From Massilia solisilvae (GTDB lineage: Bacteria; Pseudomonadota; Gammaproteobacteria; Burkholderiales; Burkholderiaceae_D), in contig NZ_JANUGV010000001.1 in the NCBI RefSeq assembly GCF_024753215.1, forward strand, positions 1 through 64,000: a stretch of DNA of 64,000 nt. The letters run 5' to 3'. The notes under the pieces were generated by a model. The model ran no database searches and was not told the origin of the DNA. It worked only from the letters and a program-made list of their open reading frames with translations. This document shows, piece after piece, positions 43,729 to 52,451 of this stretch. The translations under genes and the position numbers were made by a program. Positions within the stretch are counted from its first letter, which is position 1, and every line of letters starts with the position of its first letter.

Positions 43729-44309
43729 GGACCGGATCGCTGCGCCAGGCCCGCTGGCTGCCGCACGCGAACGGCGTGCAGGCATCCCCGCGCATGCGCG
43801 ACTGGCTGGTCACGCCCGGTTCGCTCACCGCGCGGCTGGTCGCATCGAGCGGCCACTTCCGCGTGCAGCGCCTGCGCCAGGCGGGCGCCATCTGCCTGCC
43901 CGACGAAGCGTTTGCGATCGGCATGCGCCGCCCCGGCCGGGTGTTGGAACGCGAGGTGCTGCTGCGCTGTGACGGCGAACCCGTGGTGTTCGCGCACACG
44001 GTCGTGACCGCATCGAGCACCGCCACCGACTGGCCGCTGTTTTCCGCGCTGGGCGAACGTTCGCTCGGCACGACACTGTTTTACGATCCGCTGGTCAAAC
44101 GAGGCCAGCTTGAATTCGCGCGCATCCGCGCTGGCCACCCGCTGCTGGTGCGCGCCAACGCCGCGCTGGGCGGCACATTGCGCGACCAGGTTTACTACGC
44201 GCGGCGCTGTGTCTACCGCCGCCATCAAGGTCTGCTGCTGGTCACGGAGGTATTCTTGCCCCCTGTGCTGAACCTGGCAGCGGCCGAACCCAACACCAAA
44301 CGACGATAA
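43725..44309 (+). CDS. ubiC: Chorismate lyase UbiC
   Basis: A 194-residue enzyme that removes pyruvate from chorismate to give 4-hydroxybenzoate, the first committed step of ubiquinone synthesis. The fold-specific pattern is visible: RDWLVTPGSLTARLVA, then FRVQRLRQ, the long strand REVLLRCDGEPVVFAHTV, SLGTTLFYDPLVKRG and a C-terminal VTEVFLPPVL with the conserved glutamate. The GTG start overlaps the preceding stop. The arrangement mpl, esterase, ubiC, RNB ribonuclease fits related genomes. Charged residues at the ligand pocket look intact. Confidence 0.88.
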   Translation: MRTGSLRQARWLPHANGVQASPRMRDWLVTPGSLTARLVASSGHFRVQRLRQAGAICLPDEAFAIGMRRPGRVLEREVLLRCDGEPVVFAHTVVTASSTATDWPLFSALGERSLGTTLFYDPLVKRGQLEFARIRAGHPLLVRANAALGGTLRDQVYYARRCVYRRHQGLLLVTEVFLPPVLNLAAAEPNTKRR

Positions 44310-44311
44310 CG

Positions 44312-46372
44312 ATGAACCTATTTTTCGAAGAATCGGGAGACTTCAAGGTCGGCGCCGTGCTGCAGCAGCAGGGCGAGGCCTACCAGGTCGAAATGCCAAG
44401 CGGTAAGCGCACCAAGGTCAAGGCCAAGGACGTGCTGCTGCAGTTCGACAAGCCGTCGCCGGCCGAACTGCTGGACCAGGCCAAGGCGATCGCCGCCGAC
44501 GTCGACCTCGAATTCCTCTGGGAAGTGGCTGGACAGGAAGAATTCGGCTTTGCCGAGCTGGGCGCCGAATACTTCGGCCACGCGCCGCTGCCGCCCGAGG
44601 CGGCCGGGCTGGTGCTGGCGCTGCACGGCGCGCCGATCTATTTCTACAAGAAGGGCCGCGGCCGCTACAAGGCGGCGCCGGAACAGTCGCTGCGCGCGGC
44701 CCTGGCCGGCATCGAGCGCAAGAAGCAGCAGGCCATCGTGCAGGCTGCCTATGTCGAGGAACTGAAGGCCGGCAAGCTGCCCGAGTCGATGAAGCCGCAG
44801 GTCCACCAACTGCTGTTCAAGCCGGACAAGAACACGATCGAATACAAGGCGCTGGAAACGGCCGCCGAGGAACTGCAGACCACGCCGGCACGCCTGATGC
44901 TGGCCACCGGCGGCATCGACTCGCCCAAGAACCTGCACATGTCGCGCTTCCTGTTCGAGAACTTCCCGCGCGGCGCCGGCTTCCCGCAGGTGGCCGTGCC
45001 GGCCGCCCCCGCCGACCTGCCGCTGGCCGAGGTGGAGGCATTCTCGATCGACGACGTGACCACCACCGAAATCGACGATGCGCTCTCGGTGCGCCATCTG
45101 GACGACGGCAACGTGGTGGTGGGCATCCACATCGCCGCGCCGGGCCTGGGCATCAAGCCGGACGACGCCATCGACAAGATCGCGCGCGCCCGCATGTCCA
45201 CCGTGTACATGCCCGGTGACAAGATCACGATGCTGCCGGACGAGGTCGTGGAAGCGTTCACGCTGGCCGAAGGCAACAACTGCCCGGCGCTGTCGCTGTA
45301 CGCCACGCTCAACCCGGCCGACTGGTCGGTGATCTCGACCACGACGCGCGCCGAACGCGTGCCGATCAAGAGCAACCTGCGCCACAACGACCTGGACGAC
45401 GTGGTCAACGAACAGACGCTCGAGTCGGGCGAGGGCGACTACCCGCACAAGGCCGAGCTGGCGCTGCTGTGGAAATGGGCGCTGCAGCTGGAAGCGGGGC
45501 GCATGAAAAAGCGCGAGGCGTTTGGCCTGAAGCCCGAGCAGGCCAACCGCGTGGACTTCAACTTCTACGTCGAGGATGACGTGGTCACCATCTTGCGCCG
45601 CAAGCGTGGCGCGCCGCTGGACAAGATCGTGGCCGAGCTGATGATCTTCGCCAACAGCACCTGGGGCAAGCTGCTGCACGACTCGGGCGTGCCGGGCATC
45701 TACCGTTCGCAGGGCGCCGGCAGCGGCGCGGGCTGGAACGCCAAGATGCAGGTGCGCATGGTCACCCACGCCGCCCCGCACCAGGGGCTGGGCGTGGACC
45801 AGTACGCATGGAGCACCTCGCCGCTGCGCCGCTACACTGACCTGGTCAACCAGTGGCAGATCCTGGCCTGTGCCGAGCACGGCGTGACCGCGCCGCTGGT
45901 GGCGCCATTCAAGCCGCGCGACGCGACGCTGTTCTCGATCGTGTCGGCGTTCGACGCCGCCTATGCCGCCTACAACGACTTCCAGCAGAACATGGAGCGC
46001 TACTGGTGCCTGCGCTGGCTGGCGCAGGAAAACGCCAAGGTGGTGGACGCGGTGGTGCTCAAGGAGGAAGTGCTGCGCCTGGTCGAGATTCCGCTCATCA
46101 TCCGCCTGCCGGGCATGCCGCAGACGGCGCGCGGCGCGCAGGTGCGGCTGGACATCATTCGCTGGGACGAAGTGGACCTGTCGCTGGAAGCGCGCCTGCT
46201 CGAAGTGGCGGGCGTGGCCGACGAGGCCGACATCGCGTTCGACGAGGAAGAGGATACCGGGCAGGCTGCAGCCGCGGAGGCGGCCGAGGCCGAGGGCGTG
46301 GTGGCGATGATCGAGTCGCCAGCCGTGCCGGCCGAGCCGGCGCCTGAACCGGCGTCCGAACCGTCGAAGTAG
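44312..46372 (+). CDS. RNB-domain exoribonuclease (RNase II family)
   Basis: A 686-residue 3'-5' exoribonuclease-like protein. An N-terminal region (about residues 1-230) not typical of E. coli RNase II leads to the RNB catalytic domain: FSIDDVTTTEIDDALSVRHLD (about 246-266) holds the metal-binding aspartates, and the C-terminal part has YAWSTSPLRRYTDLVNQWQ. The tail after about 620 is acidic and Ala/Pro-rich; no clear S1 domain is visible. It starts two bases after ubiC. Half-repeat A copy 7 follows. Confidence 0.9.
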   Translation: MNLFFEESGDFKVGAVLQQQGEAYQVEMPSGKRTKVKAKDVLLQFDKPSPAELLDQAKAIAADVDLEFLWEVAGQEEFGFAELGAEYFGHAPLPPEAAGLVLALHGAPIYFYKKGRGRYKAAPEQSLRAALAGIERKKQQAIVQAAYVEELKAGKLPESMKPQVHQLLFKPDKNTIEYKALETAAEELQTTPARLMLATGGIDSPKNLHMSRFLFENFPRGAGFPQVAVPAAPADLPLAEVEAFSIDDVTTTEIDDALSVRHLDDGNVVVGIHIAAPGLGIKPDDAIDKIARARMSTVYMPGDKITMLPDEVVEAFTLAEGNNCPALSLYATLNPADWSVISTTTRAERVPIKSNLRHNDLDDVVNEQTLESGEGDYPHKAELALLWKWALQLEAGRMKKREAFGLKPEQANRVDFNFYVEDDVVTILRRKRGAPLDKIVAELMIFANSTWGKLLHDSGVPGIYRSQGAGSGAGWNAKMQVRMVTHAAPHQGLGVDQYAWSTSPLRRYTDLVNQWQILACAEHGVTAPLVAPFKPRDATLFSIVSAFDAAYAAYNDFQQNMERYWCLRWLAQENAKVVDAVVLKEEVLRLVEIPLIIRLPGMPQTARGAQVRLDIIRWDEVDLSLEARLLEVAGVADEADIAFDEEEDTGQAAAAEAAEAEGVVAMIESPAVPAEPAPEPASEPSK

Positions 46373-46388
46373 CCCACACCGTATCCAA

Positions 46389-46417
46389 CGTCGTCCCCGC
46401 CTTCGCGGGGACGACGG
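46389..46417. repeat. Palindromic repeat family A, copy 7 (single hairpin)
   Basis: A minimal copy: CGTCGTCCCCGCC..GCGGGGACGACGG forms one hairpin 16 bases after the RNB gene stop. Confidence 0.85.
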
Positions 46418-46516
46418 GGGCGGCCAACAATCGTCGCCCCAAGCCCACCACACCGCCCCCGCCGCACGGTAGAATCCAACAATTCCCAGCATCAACAGCC
46501 ACCCGGCGCCCCCCCG

Positions 46517-47407
46517 TTGAATCTTACGCAACACAACCGCCCCTTGATGATCGCCATCACCGTTTCGGTGCTGGCGCACGCGCTGCTGCTGGCGGTGCGC
46601 TTTGCCGCGCCCGACGCGTTCCGGCTGGCGCCGGCCGATCCGGGGCTGGAGGTCATCCTGGTCAACGCCAAGCACGCCAATGCGCCAGCGAAACCGGACG
46701 CGCTGGCCCAGGCCAACCTGGACGGCGGCGGCATGGCCGAGCAGGGCCGCAGCAAGTCGCCGCTGCCGGACCTGCGCCGGGTCGAGAACGGCGACAGCCT
46801 GAAGGCGGTGCAGCGCCGCATCGCCGAACTGGAAGAAGTGCAGCGCAATGTGCTGGCGCGCGCGCAAAAGTCCACCTACAGCGCCACGCCGGTCACCGAG
46901 AAGGACACGCCGGACCCGAACCGCGTCGGCGCGGACATGATCGAAACCAGCAAGGCCATCTCGCGCGCCACCGCCGAAATCGCGGACCGCATCGAGGACC
47001 AGAACCGGCGCCCGAAAAAGACCTTCATCGGCCCGTCCACCCGTGAGGTGGGCTACGCGATCTATTACAAGCAGATGCAAAAGCGGGTCGAGGAAGTCGG
47101 CACGCTGAACTTTCCGCAGCAGAACGGACGCAAACTGTACGGCGACCTGGTGATGACGATTCCCGTGTTCCAGGACGGCACGCTGTACACGAAGGAGGGC
47201 GGCCCGCGCGTCGAAAAAAGCTCGGGCAACCCGGCGCTGGACAAGGCGGCGCTGGCGATCGTGCGCCGCGCCGCGCCGTTCGGCAAATTCCCGCGCAACA
47301 TGCGCAGCACCGGGCGCAACGACGTGTGGGTGGTCGTCACCCGGTTCCGGTTCACCCATCAGCAAAAGCTGGAAGCAGATGCAGCAACGAAGGAAGCAGG
47401 AGCATGA
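46517..47407 (+). CDS. TonB-like energy transducer protein
   Basis: A 296-residue protein anchored by an N-terminal transmembrane segment (MIAITVSVLAHALLLAVRFAA), with a polar periplasmic linker and a C-terminal TonB-like domain (YYKQMQKRVEEVGTLNFP..GDLVMTIPVFQDGTL..NPALDKAALAIVRRAAPFG, about residues 180-285). TonB couples the proton gradient to outer-membrane receptors; this could serve the receptor at 28-30 kb or others. No ExbBD genes are nearby. The TTG start gives the full N-terminus; an ATG ten codons on is an alternative. It overlaps aroE (ATGA). Confidence 0.85.
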   Translation: MNLTQHNRPLMIAITVSVLAHALLLAVRFAAPDAFRLAPADPGLEVILVNAKHANAPAKPDALAQANLDGGGMAEQGRSKSPLPDLRRVENGDSLKAVQRRIAELEEVQRNVLARAQKSTYSATPVTEKDTPDPNRVGADMIETSKAISRATAEIADRIEDQNRRPKKTFIGPSTREVGYAIYYKQMQKRVEEVGTLNFPQQNGRKLYGDLVMTIPVFQDGTLYTKEGGPRVEKSSGNPALDKAALAIVRRAAPFGKFPRNMRSTGRNDVWVVVTRFRFTHQQKLEADAATKEAGA

Positions 47408-48225
47408 CCGATAAGTACTGCGTGATCGGCAACCCGATCGCGCAAAGCCGTTCCCCCGAAATCCATGCCGTGTTCGCGGCGCAGACTGGCCAGGATATGT
47501 CGTACGAGCGCTGCCTGGCGCCCATCGATGGCTTTGCCGATACCATCCGGCGCCTCGTGGCCGAGGGCTACAAGGGCTCCAACGTCACCGCCCCGTTCAA
47601 GCTGGACGCGTTCCGCATTGCCACCAGGCTGTCGGACCGCGCGCGCGCCGCCGGGGCCGTCAACACGCTGGCCTACCGCGACGGCGAGATTTTCGGCGAC
47701 AACACCGACGGCGCGGGCGTGGTGGCCGACATCGTGCGCAACGCCGGCGTGCCGCTGGCCGGCAAGCGCCTGCTGGTGCTGGGCGCCGGCGGCGCCGCGC
47801 GCGGCGCCATGCTGCCGATCCTGGCCGAACACCCGCGCACGCTGGTGGTGGCCAACCGCACCCGCGCCACCGCGGACGAACTCGTTGCGCAGTTCGCCAG
47901 CCTGGCCGACGGCTGCAGCCTGTCGGCCTGCAATTTCGAGGACATCGCCGCACCGTTCGACGTGGTCATCAACGCCACCTCGGCCAGCCTGGGCGGCACG
48001 ATCCCGCCGATCCCTGCCGTTACTTTTTGCCAAGATACCCTGGCTTTCGATATGATGTACGCGAAAAACCCGACCGTATTCATGGAATTCGCGGCAGCGC
48101 ACGGCGCCACCACCCGCGACGGCCTTGGCATGCTGGTCGAGCAGGCGGCCGAAGCGTTCTTCGTCTGGCGCGGCGTTCGTCCTGAAACACAACAACTCCT
48201 GAAAGATATGCGCAGCAAACTATGA
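47404..48225 (+). CDS. aroE: Shikimate dehydrogenase
   Basis: A 273-residue NADP-dependent enzyme that reduces 3-dehydroshikimate to shikimate. The shikimate-binding QSRSPEIH (residues 14-21), catalytic Lys66 in NVTAPFK and Asp102 in DNTDGAG are intact; the NADP site has LVLGAGGAARGAMLPI and VVANRTRATADEL. The C-terminal DGLGMLVEQAAEAFFVWRG is conserved. I start at the ATG overlapping the previous stop, after GAAGGAAGCAGG. It overlaps mtgA by four bases. Confidence 0.96.
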   Translation: MTDKYCVIGNPIAQSRSPEIHAVFAAQTGQDMSYERCLAPIDGFADTIRRLVAEGYKGSNVTAPFKLDAFRIATRLSDRARAAGAVNTLAYRDGEIFGDNTDGAGVVADIVRNAGVPLAGKRLLVLGAGGAARGAMLPILAEHPRTLVVANRTRATADELVAQFASLADGCSLSACNFEDIAAPFDVVINATSASLGGTIPPIPAVTFCQDTLAFDMMYAKNPTVFMEFAAAHGATTRDGLGMLVEQAAEAFFVWRGVRPETQQLLKDMRSKL

Positions 48226-48932
48226 CAAAAGCACGGGGCAAGCCGGGACGGCGCTGGGTGAAGTGGATCTTCCTGGGCCCGCTCCTGGCCGTGCTGCTGT
48301 TGCAGTTATATTTCTTCGCACAGATCTGCTGGTGGACCCAGTTCAATCCCTCGTCCACCAGCATGCAGCGCGCGCAACTGGCCGAGCTGCGCAAGATGAA
48401 TCCCAATGCCAGGCTGGAAAAGCAGTGGGTGCCGTACAACCGCATCTCCAACAACCTCAAGCGCGCGGTGATCGCGTCCGAAGACGCCAACTTCACCGAG
48501 CATGACGGCGTGGACTGGGACGCGCTCGAAAAGGCCTACGAGAAGAACAACAAGCGCCACAAGGTCGTGGGCGGCGGCTCCACCATCACCCAGCAACTGG
48601 CCAAGAACCTGTTCCTGTCGGGCTGGCGCAGCTATGTGCGCAAAGGACAGGAGCTGGTCATCGCCTACATGCTCGAGGCGGTGATGAGCAAGGAGCGCAT
48701 CCTCGAAATCTACCTGAACTCGGTCGAGTTCGGCCAGGGCGTGTTCGGCGCCGAGGCGGCGGCGCGCCACTACTTCCACACCACGGCGGCCAACCTGAAC
48801 CCGGCCCAGGCCGCGCGGCTGGCGGTGATGCTGCCCAACCCGCGCTACTACGACAAGCACCGCGACACCAACTACCTGGCGCGGCGCACCGGCATCATCC
48901 AGCGCCGGATGAATTTCGCCGACCTGCCATAA
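48222..48932 (+). CDS. mtgA: Monofunctional biosynthetic peptidoglycan transglycosylase
   Basis: A 236-residue inner-membrane glycosyltransferase that polymerises lipid II into glycan strands without a transpeptidase domain. One N-terminal transmembrane segment (about residues 15-35) precedes the GT51 domain: IASEDANFTEHDGVDWDAL with catalytic Glu87, GGGSTITQQLAKNLF, and YLNSVEFGQGVFGAEAAARHYF. All five family motifs are visible. It follows aroE in the usual betaproteobacterial order. Confidence 0.95.
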   Translation: MTKARGKPGRRWVKWIFLGPLLAVLLLQLYFFAQICWWTQFNPSSTSMQRAQLAELRKMNPNARLEKQWVPYNRISNNLKRAVIASEDANFTEHDGVDWDALEKAYEKNNKRHKVVGGGSTITQQLAKNLFLSGWRSYVRKGQELVIAYMLEAVMSKERILEIYLNSVEFGQGVFGAEAAARHYFHTTAANLNPAQAARLAVMLPNPRYYDKHRDTNYLARRTGIIQRRMNFADLP

Positions 48933-48952
48933 CCATCGACCAGGAGAACAGC

Positions 48953-49345
48953 ATGCCCGACCGTCAGCGCGGCCTTAGTTTGGTAGCAGTTGTCATCGTG
49001 TCGGGCCTGTTGGCACTGGCGGCGATGGCGGCGCTGTTCTCGATGCGCTACGAGCGCAACCTGTTCGCCGAGGCGTGGGCCAAGGTGGCCGGCAGTGCGC
49101 CGGCGCAGGTGCTGGATGCGGCGCGCGGGGCCACCGCGCAGCCGGTGGCGCTGCGCAAGTGCGTGATCGACGGCAAGACGGTGGTGTCCAACACCGATTG
49201 CAAGGACGATAACAAGAGCAGCCGGACCATCGAGATCCACGACAGCCACGGCATCGAGGCGCCCAAGCCGCCTGTCGGGCCCGAGAAGGGCGAGCCGACC
49301 TCTACCCCGGCGATCGACAGAATGATCGAAAAACAGCTCCGTTGA
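48953..49345 (+). CDS. Single-pass membrane protein of unknown function
   Basis: A 130-residue protein with one N-terminal transmembrane segment (LVAVVIVSGLLALAAMAALFSM, about residues 10-31) preceded by a short positively charged head, then a periplasmic part with two cysteines (LRKCVIDGKTVVSNTDC, about residues 68-84) that resembles the DUF4124-type domain in pattern. The N-terminus GLSLVAVVIV also vaguely recalls a prepilin. I do not assign a role. AGGAGA lies eight bases upstream of the ATG. It is 20 bases after mtgA and may be in the same operon. Confidence 0.75.
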   Translation: MPDRQRGLSLVAVVIVSGLLALAAMAALFSMRYERNLFAEAWAKVAGSAPAQVLDAARGATAQPVALRKCVIDGKTVVSNTDCKDDNKSSRTIEIHDSHGIEAPKPPVGPEKGEPTSTPAIDRMIEKQLR

Positions 49346-49430
49346 CGGCGAAAATGTTGTTTCGGGGTGGCCGGCCTCAAGGCTTACGTATACACTTGCG
49401 CTGTTTCGCAACCGGCCGAGAAAAGCGCGC

Positions 49431-50396
49431 ATGATCAATGTATTTGTCCTCCAAAATGGCCGACTGAACCAGGTTCCGATCGCTTCGCGCGAGGACCTCG
49501 AGAACGTCGCGCCGGTGTGGGTCGACCTGACCGACCCGACCGACGACGAACGTGCCTGGGTCAAGACCATTTACGGCGTGATCCTGCCGGGCGAGGACGA
49601 AGTCTCGGACATCGAGGCGTCGGCGCGCTACTACGAGGCCGAGAACGGCGACCTGCACCTGCGCACCGACTTCTTGCTCGAGGAGGACGACGGCCCGTCG
49701 CGCGTGGTCACGGTGGCTTTCATCCTGGCGCGCAAGATGCTGTTCTCGGTGCATACCGACGACCTGCCGGTGTTTCGCCTGGTGCGCCTGCGCGCGCGCT
49801 CGCGCCCGGGGTCGATCGAGGACTACATGGACGTGCTGCTCGACCTGTACGCGACCGACGCCGAGTACTCGGCCGACGCGCTCGAAGGCATCTACGAAAG
49901 CCTGGAGCAGGTGAGCCAGCGCGTGCTGCAGAAGGAATTCACCGACCAGGACGCGGCCGCCGCGCTGAACGCGATCGCGCAGGAGGAAGACCTGAACGGC
50001 CGGATCCGCCGCAACATGATGGACACCCGCCGCGCGGTCAGCTTCCTGATGCGCGGGCGGCTGCTGAATTCGGATCAGTTCGAGGAAGCGCGCCAGATCC
50101 TGCGCGACATCGAGTCACTGGACGGCCACACGTCCTTCCTGTTCGACAAGATCAACTTCCTGATGGACGCCACCGTCGGCTTCATCAACATCAACCAGAA
50201 CAAGATCATCAAGATCTTCTCGGTGGCGTCGGTCGCGTTCCTGCCGCCGACCCTGATCGCCAGCGTGTACGGCATGAACTTCAAGAACCTGCCGGAACTG
50301 GAGTGGGCCTACGGTTACCCGTGGGCCTGGGCGCTGATGATCGCCAGTGCGATCGCGCCGTTCTGGTACTTCAGGAAGCGCGGCTGGCTCAAGTAA
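49431..50396 (+). CDS. corA: CorA family magnesium/cobalt transporter
   Basis: A 321-residue inner-membrane ion channel. The large cytoplasmic funnel fills about residues 1-255; the two C-terminal transmembrane helices contain the signature YGMNFKNLPE (GMN at 281-283) in the external loop, and the chain ends with the basic tail FRKRGWLK. CorA forms homopentamers importing Mg2+ down its gradient. The ATG follows an 85-base gap with TATACA at about 49389 as a possible -10. It is monocistronic as far as can be seen. Confidence 0.94.
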   Translation: MINVFVLQNGRLNQVPIASREDLENVAPVWVDLTDPTDDERAWVKTIYGVILPGEDEVSDIEASARYYEAENGDLHLRTDFLLEEDDGPSRVVTVAFILARKMLFSVHTDDLPVFRLVRLRARSRPGSIEDYMDVLLDLYATDAEYSADALEGIYESLEQVSQRVLQKEFTDQDAAAALNAIAQEEDLNGRIRRNMMDTRRAVSFLMRGRLLNSDQFEEARQILRDIESLDGHTSFLFDKINFLMDATVGFININQNKIIKIFSVASVAFLPPTLIASVYGMNFKNLPELEWAYGYPWAWALMIASAIAPFWYFRKRGWLK

Positions 50397-50472
50397 GCGT
50401 CCACCCTACGACAGCTAGCGGCAAACGCCGAACCGCGCGGGCTCGGGAGCCCAGCCTACGAAAATCAGCTGG

Positions 50473-50556
50473 GTAGGGTGGGCAGGTTTCCTGCCCACGC
50501 GTTCAAACGGCGCATGCGTGGACTGACCGCGTGGGCGGGAAACCCGCCCACCCTAC
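50473..50556. repeat. Palindromic repeat family B, copy 3
   Basis: GTAGGGTGGGCAGG..CCTGCCCACGCGTTC at the left and ACCGCGTGGGCGGG..CCCGCCCACCCTAC at the right. It sits between the converging corA and membrane protein genes, ending four bases before the latter's stop. Confidence 0.9.
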
Positions 50557-50560
50557 AAAA

Positions 50561-51010
50561 TCACGAGCGGCCGAGGTTCAGGAACAGGTTGGCCGCGAAC
50601 GCCGCCACGCCGGCCGCTGCCAGAATCTCCGACAGCGCCAGCACCGGCTCGACCGCGTGGTTGCCCAGCAGGACCATGCTGAGCGCAACCACCATCACCG
50701 GCATCGAGATGTTGGCCAGCCAGAAGTGAACCTTGGCCAGGCGGCTGCCGCCTGCGGCCGGGAACACGGTGTACACCAGCCCGGCCAGCGCCATCGTGGC
50801 CCAGCCCAGCAGGTTGACGTGGGCGTGCACCGGCATCAGCGTGAAGTTGCGGCTGGCGCCCATGGCAATGCCCATGACGACGCCAAGCACCAGGTACAGG
50901 ATCGCCAGTTTCAGCCAGATGACGCCGGCGAGCGAGAACTGGGCGGCTGCCGGTTGGGTGGTGGTGTGCGGCATCGGGATCGCCGATGCGGTGTGCGCGC
51001 TGGTTTGCAT
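50561..51010 (-). CDS. Small CcoN/NnrS-like membrane protein
   Basis: A 149-residue protein with four transmembrane segments. Its second region contains PVHAHVNLLGWATMALAGLVYTVFP, the HAHxNLLGW pattern found in haem-copper oxidase subunit I relatives and similar haem-binding membrane proteins. Homologues are often labelled cytochrome-c oxidase, although the chain is far too short to be a complete oxidase. A haem-binding or assembly role is inference. A ribosome binding site AAGGAGC lies five bases before the ATG. Confidence 0.75.
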   Translation of the reverse strand: MQTSAHTASAIPMPHTTTQPAAAQFSLAGVIWLKLAILYLVLGVVMGIAMGASRNFTLMPVHAHVNLLGWATMALAGLVYTVFPAAGGSRLAKVHFWLANISMPVMVVALSMVLLGNHAVEPVLALSEILAAAGVAAFAANLFLNLGRS

Positions 51011-51128
51011 GGTTTGCTCCTTGAAAGCGTGATCGGGTTGGGAAAGGCACGCATTCTAGGGACGCACGTTCCCCGAAATCTCACCGATTGTTCGCTTAAG
51101 GTTTTTTTAGGGTTTGCTGAGCGAAGTT

Positions 51129-52451
51129 TTAAGAAGCCAGCTTCAGCGGCCGCGTCGAGCACAACCGAAACCGCCCGCGTCCGGTCTTTTCTATATGTAT
51201 GCCGGTATTGCGCTCGGCCAGGCGCCGCGCCAGCAGCAGCAGGCGCGCTTCCAGGTTGTCCGACAGGTCGGGCAGGCGGATGCGCGGGTCGAGCCGCAGC
51301 TCGCGGTTGGAAAACTCGGTGCGTCCCAGTTCCAGCGCGTCGCGCACCAGCACCGCGAAGATCGACCCGGCCACGCCCTTGATCAGGTAGTCGTCGCCAA
51401 GGAAGATGCTGTCGTTCTCCGGGTAGTGGCGCACCAGCAGCGGCTCGCCGCCGCCGGGGCAATCCCCGTTGTGGCCGGCGCGCGGCGCATCGTCCGCCGC
51501 GTCGGTCGCTTGCAGCGTGTGGATCGCCATCGCCAGCTGGTTGGCCAGCGCCACCAGCGCGTCCTCGTCGTCGTAGGTGAAGCGCAGGTCCTGCGGGCTT
51601 TCCACGTACAGCACGCCGATCAGGCGCTGATTCGCGAGCATCGGCACCGCCAGCTGGCTGCGCGACTCGGGCAGGCCCGGCAGCGGGATCGCGGTTTCCA
51701 GCGCGTGCATGCCGCCACCCAGCGCGTTGTCGCGGATTGCGCGGTTGTAGGCGTATTCGGCGCTCATGTGGCCGATGCGGATCGGCGTGCGCTCGCGCGC
51801 GGCCACGCCGATCACGCCGTCGCCCAGCGGGATCTCCGAGCCCACGCCCGACTCCTCGTAGCCGCGGCTGGCCACGGTGTACAGGCGCTGCCCGGCCTGG
51901 TCGTACAGCAGCGCCATCGAGTGCCCGATGCCGAACTCGCGCTCGAGGCAGTCCAGGGTGTCCACCAGCAGCGATTCCAGGTCGGTGTCCAGGCCGATGC
52001 GCTCGCTGGTGCGGCGCAGCGCCGCGAGCAGGTTGCGATGCGGCGGCTGCGGCAGCACCTGACCCGGCACCTGCTCGAGCGCGTGCACGCGGAACACGTC
52101 GGCGCCCAGCAGTTTGAACACCCCGCTCATGCCCACGTGCGAGGCGACACCCGCGATCTTGGCCTTCATGCTCTCGAACAGCGGGCCGCAGGTTTCGGTG
52201 CGCAGGAATTCGAGCGTGAGGCGGTACTGCGCGGCGGTCACCGCGTCGATCACGACCAGCATGGCGTGCGGGTTGGCCAGCAGGTTGGCGCGCGTCTTGT
52301 TGAAGAACTGCCAGGACAGCGCGATGTGGTCGCTGTCCACGAACTGCACCTGCGACAGGTAGGCCACGTTGGGCGTGCCGTCCAGGCTCACCGTGGTCAT
52401 GGTGGCCGGGATGACGCCTTCGAAGCAGGCACGGATCGCGTCGACCTTCAT
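51129..52451 (-). CDS. Flavin-reductase-fold (PNPOx-like) + GAF sensor fusion protein
   Basis: A 440-residue cytoplasmic protein with three parts. Residues 1-140 resemble the pyridoxamine-phosphate-oxidase split-barrel (PATMTTVSLDGTPNVAYLSQV, LLANPHAMLVVID). Residues about 150-325 form a GAF domain (DTLDCLEREFGIGHSMALLY, IPLGDGVIGVAA, GVLYVESP). Residues about 335-440 are a mixed alpha/beta C-terminal domain (FLGDDYLIKGVAGSIFAVLV), possibly winged-helix. The start overlaps the stop of the next PNPOx-like gene upstream (ATGA); the frame stays open above it but as out-of-frame translation. A redox or flavin sensor is plausible but unproven. Confidence 0.82.
   Translation of the reverse strand: MKVDAIRACFEGVIPATMTTVSLDGTPNVAYLSQVQFVDSDHIALSWQFFNKTRANLLANPHAMLVVIDAVTAAQYRLTLEFLRTETCGPLFESMKAKIAGVASHVGMSGVFKLLGADVFRVHALEQVPGQVLPQPPHRNLLAALRRTSERIGLDTDLESLLVDTLDCLEREFGIGHSMALLYDQAGQRLYTVASRGYEESGVGSEIPLGDGVIGVAARERTPIRIGHMSAEYAYNRAIRDNALGGGMHALETAIPLPGLPESRSQLAVPMLANQRLIGVLYVESPQDLRFTYDDEDALVALANQLAMAIHTLQATDAADDAPRAGHNGDCPGGGEPLLVRHYPENDSIFLGDDYLIKGVAGSIFAVLVRDALELGRTEFSNRELRLDPRIRLPDLSDNLEARLLLLARRLAERNTGIHIEKTGRGRFRLCSTRPLKLAS

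Noticed and set aside
51011..51060. FNR/Anr box upstream of the CcoN-like gene
   Set aside because: TTGAAAGCGTGATC deviates from TTGAT-N4-ATCAA in both halves and lies too close to the start codon.
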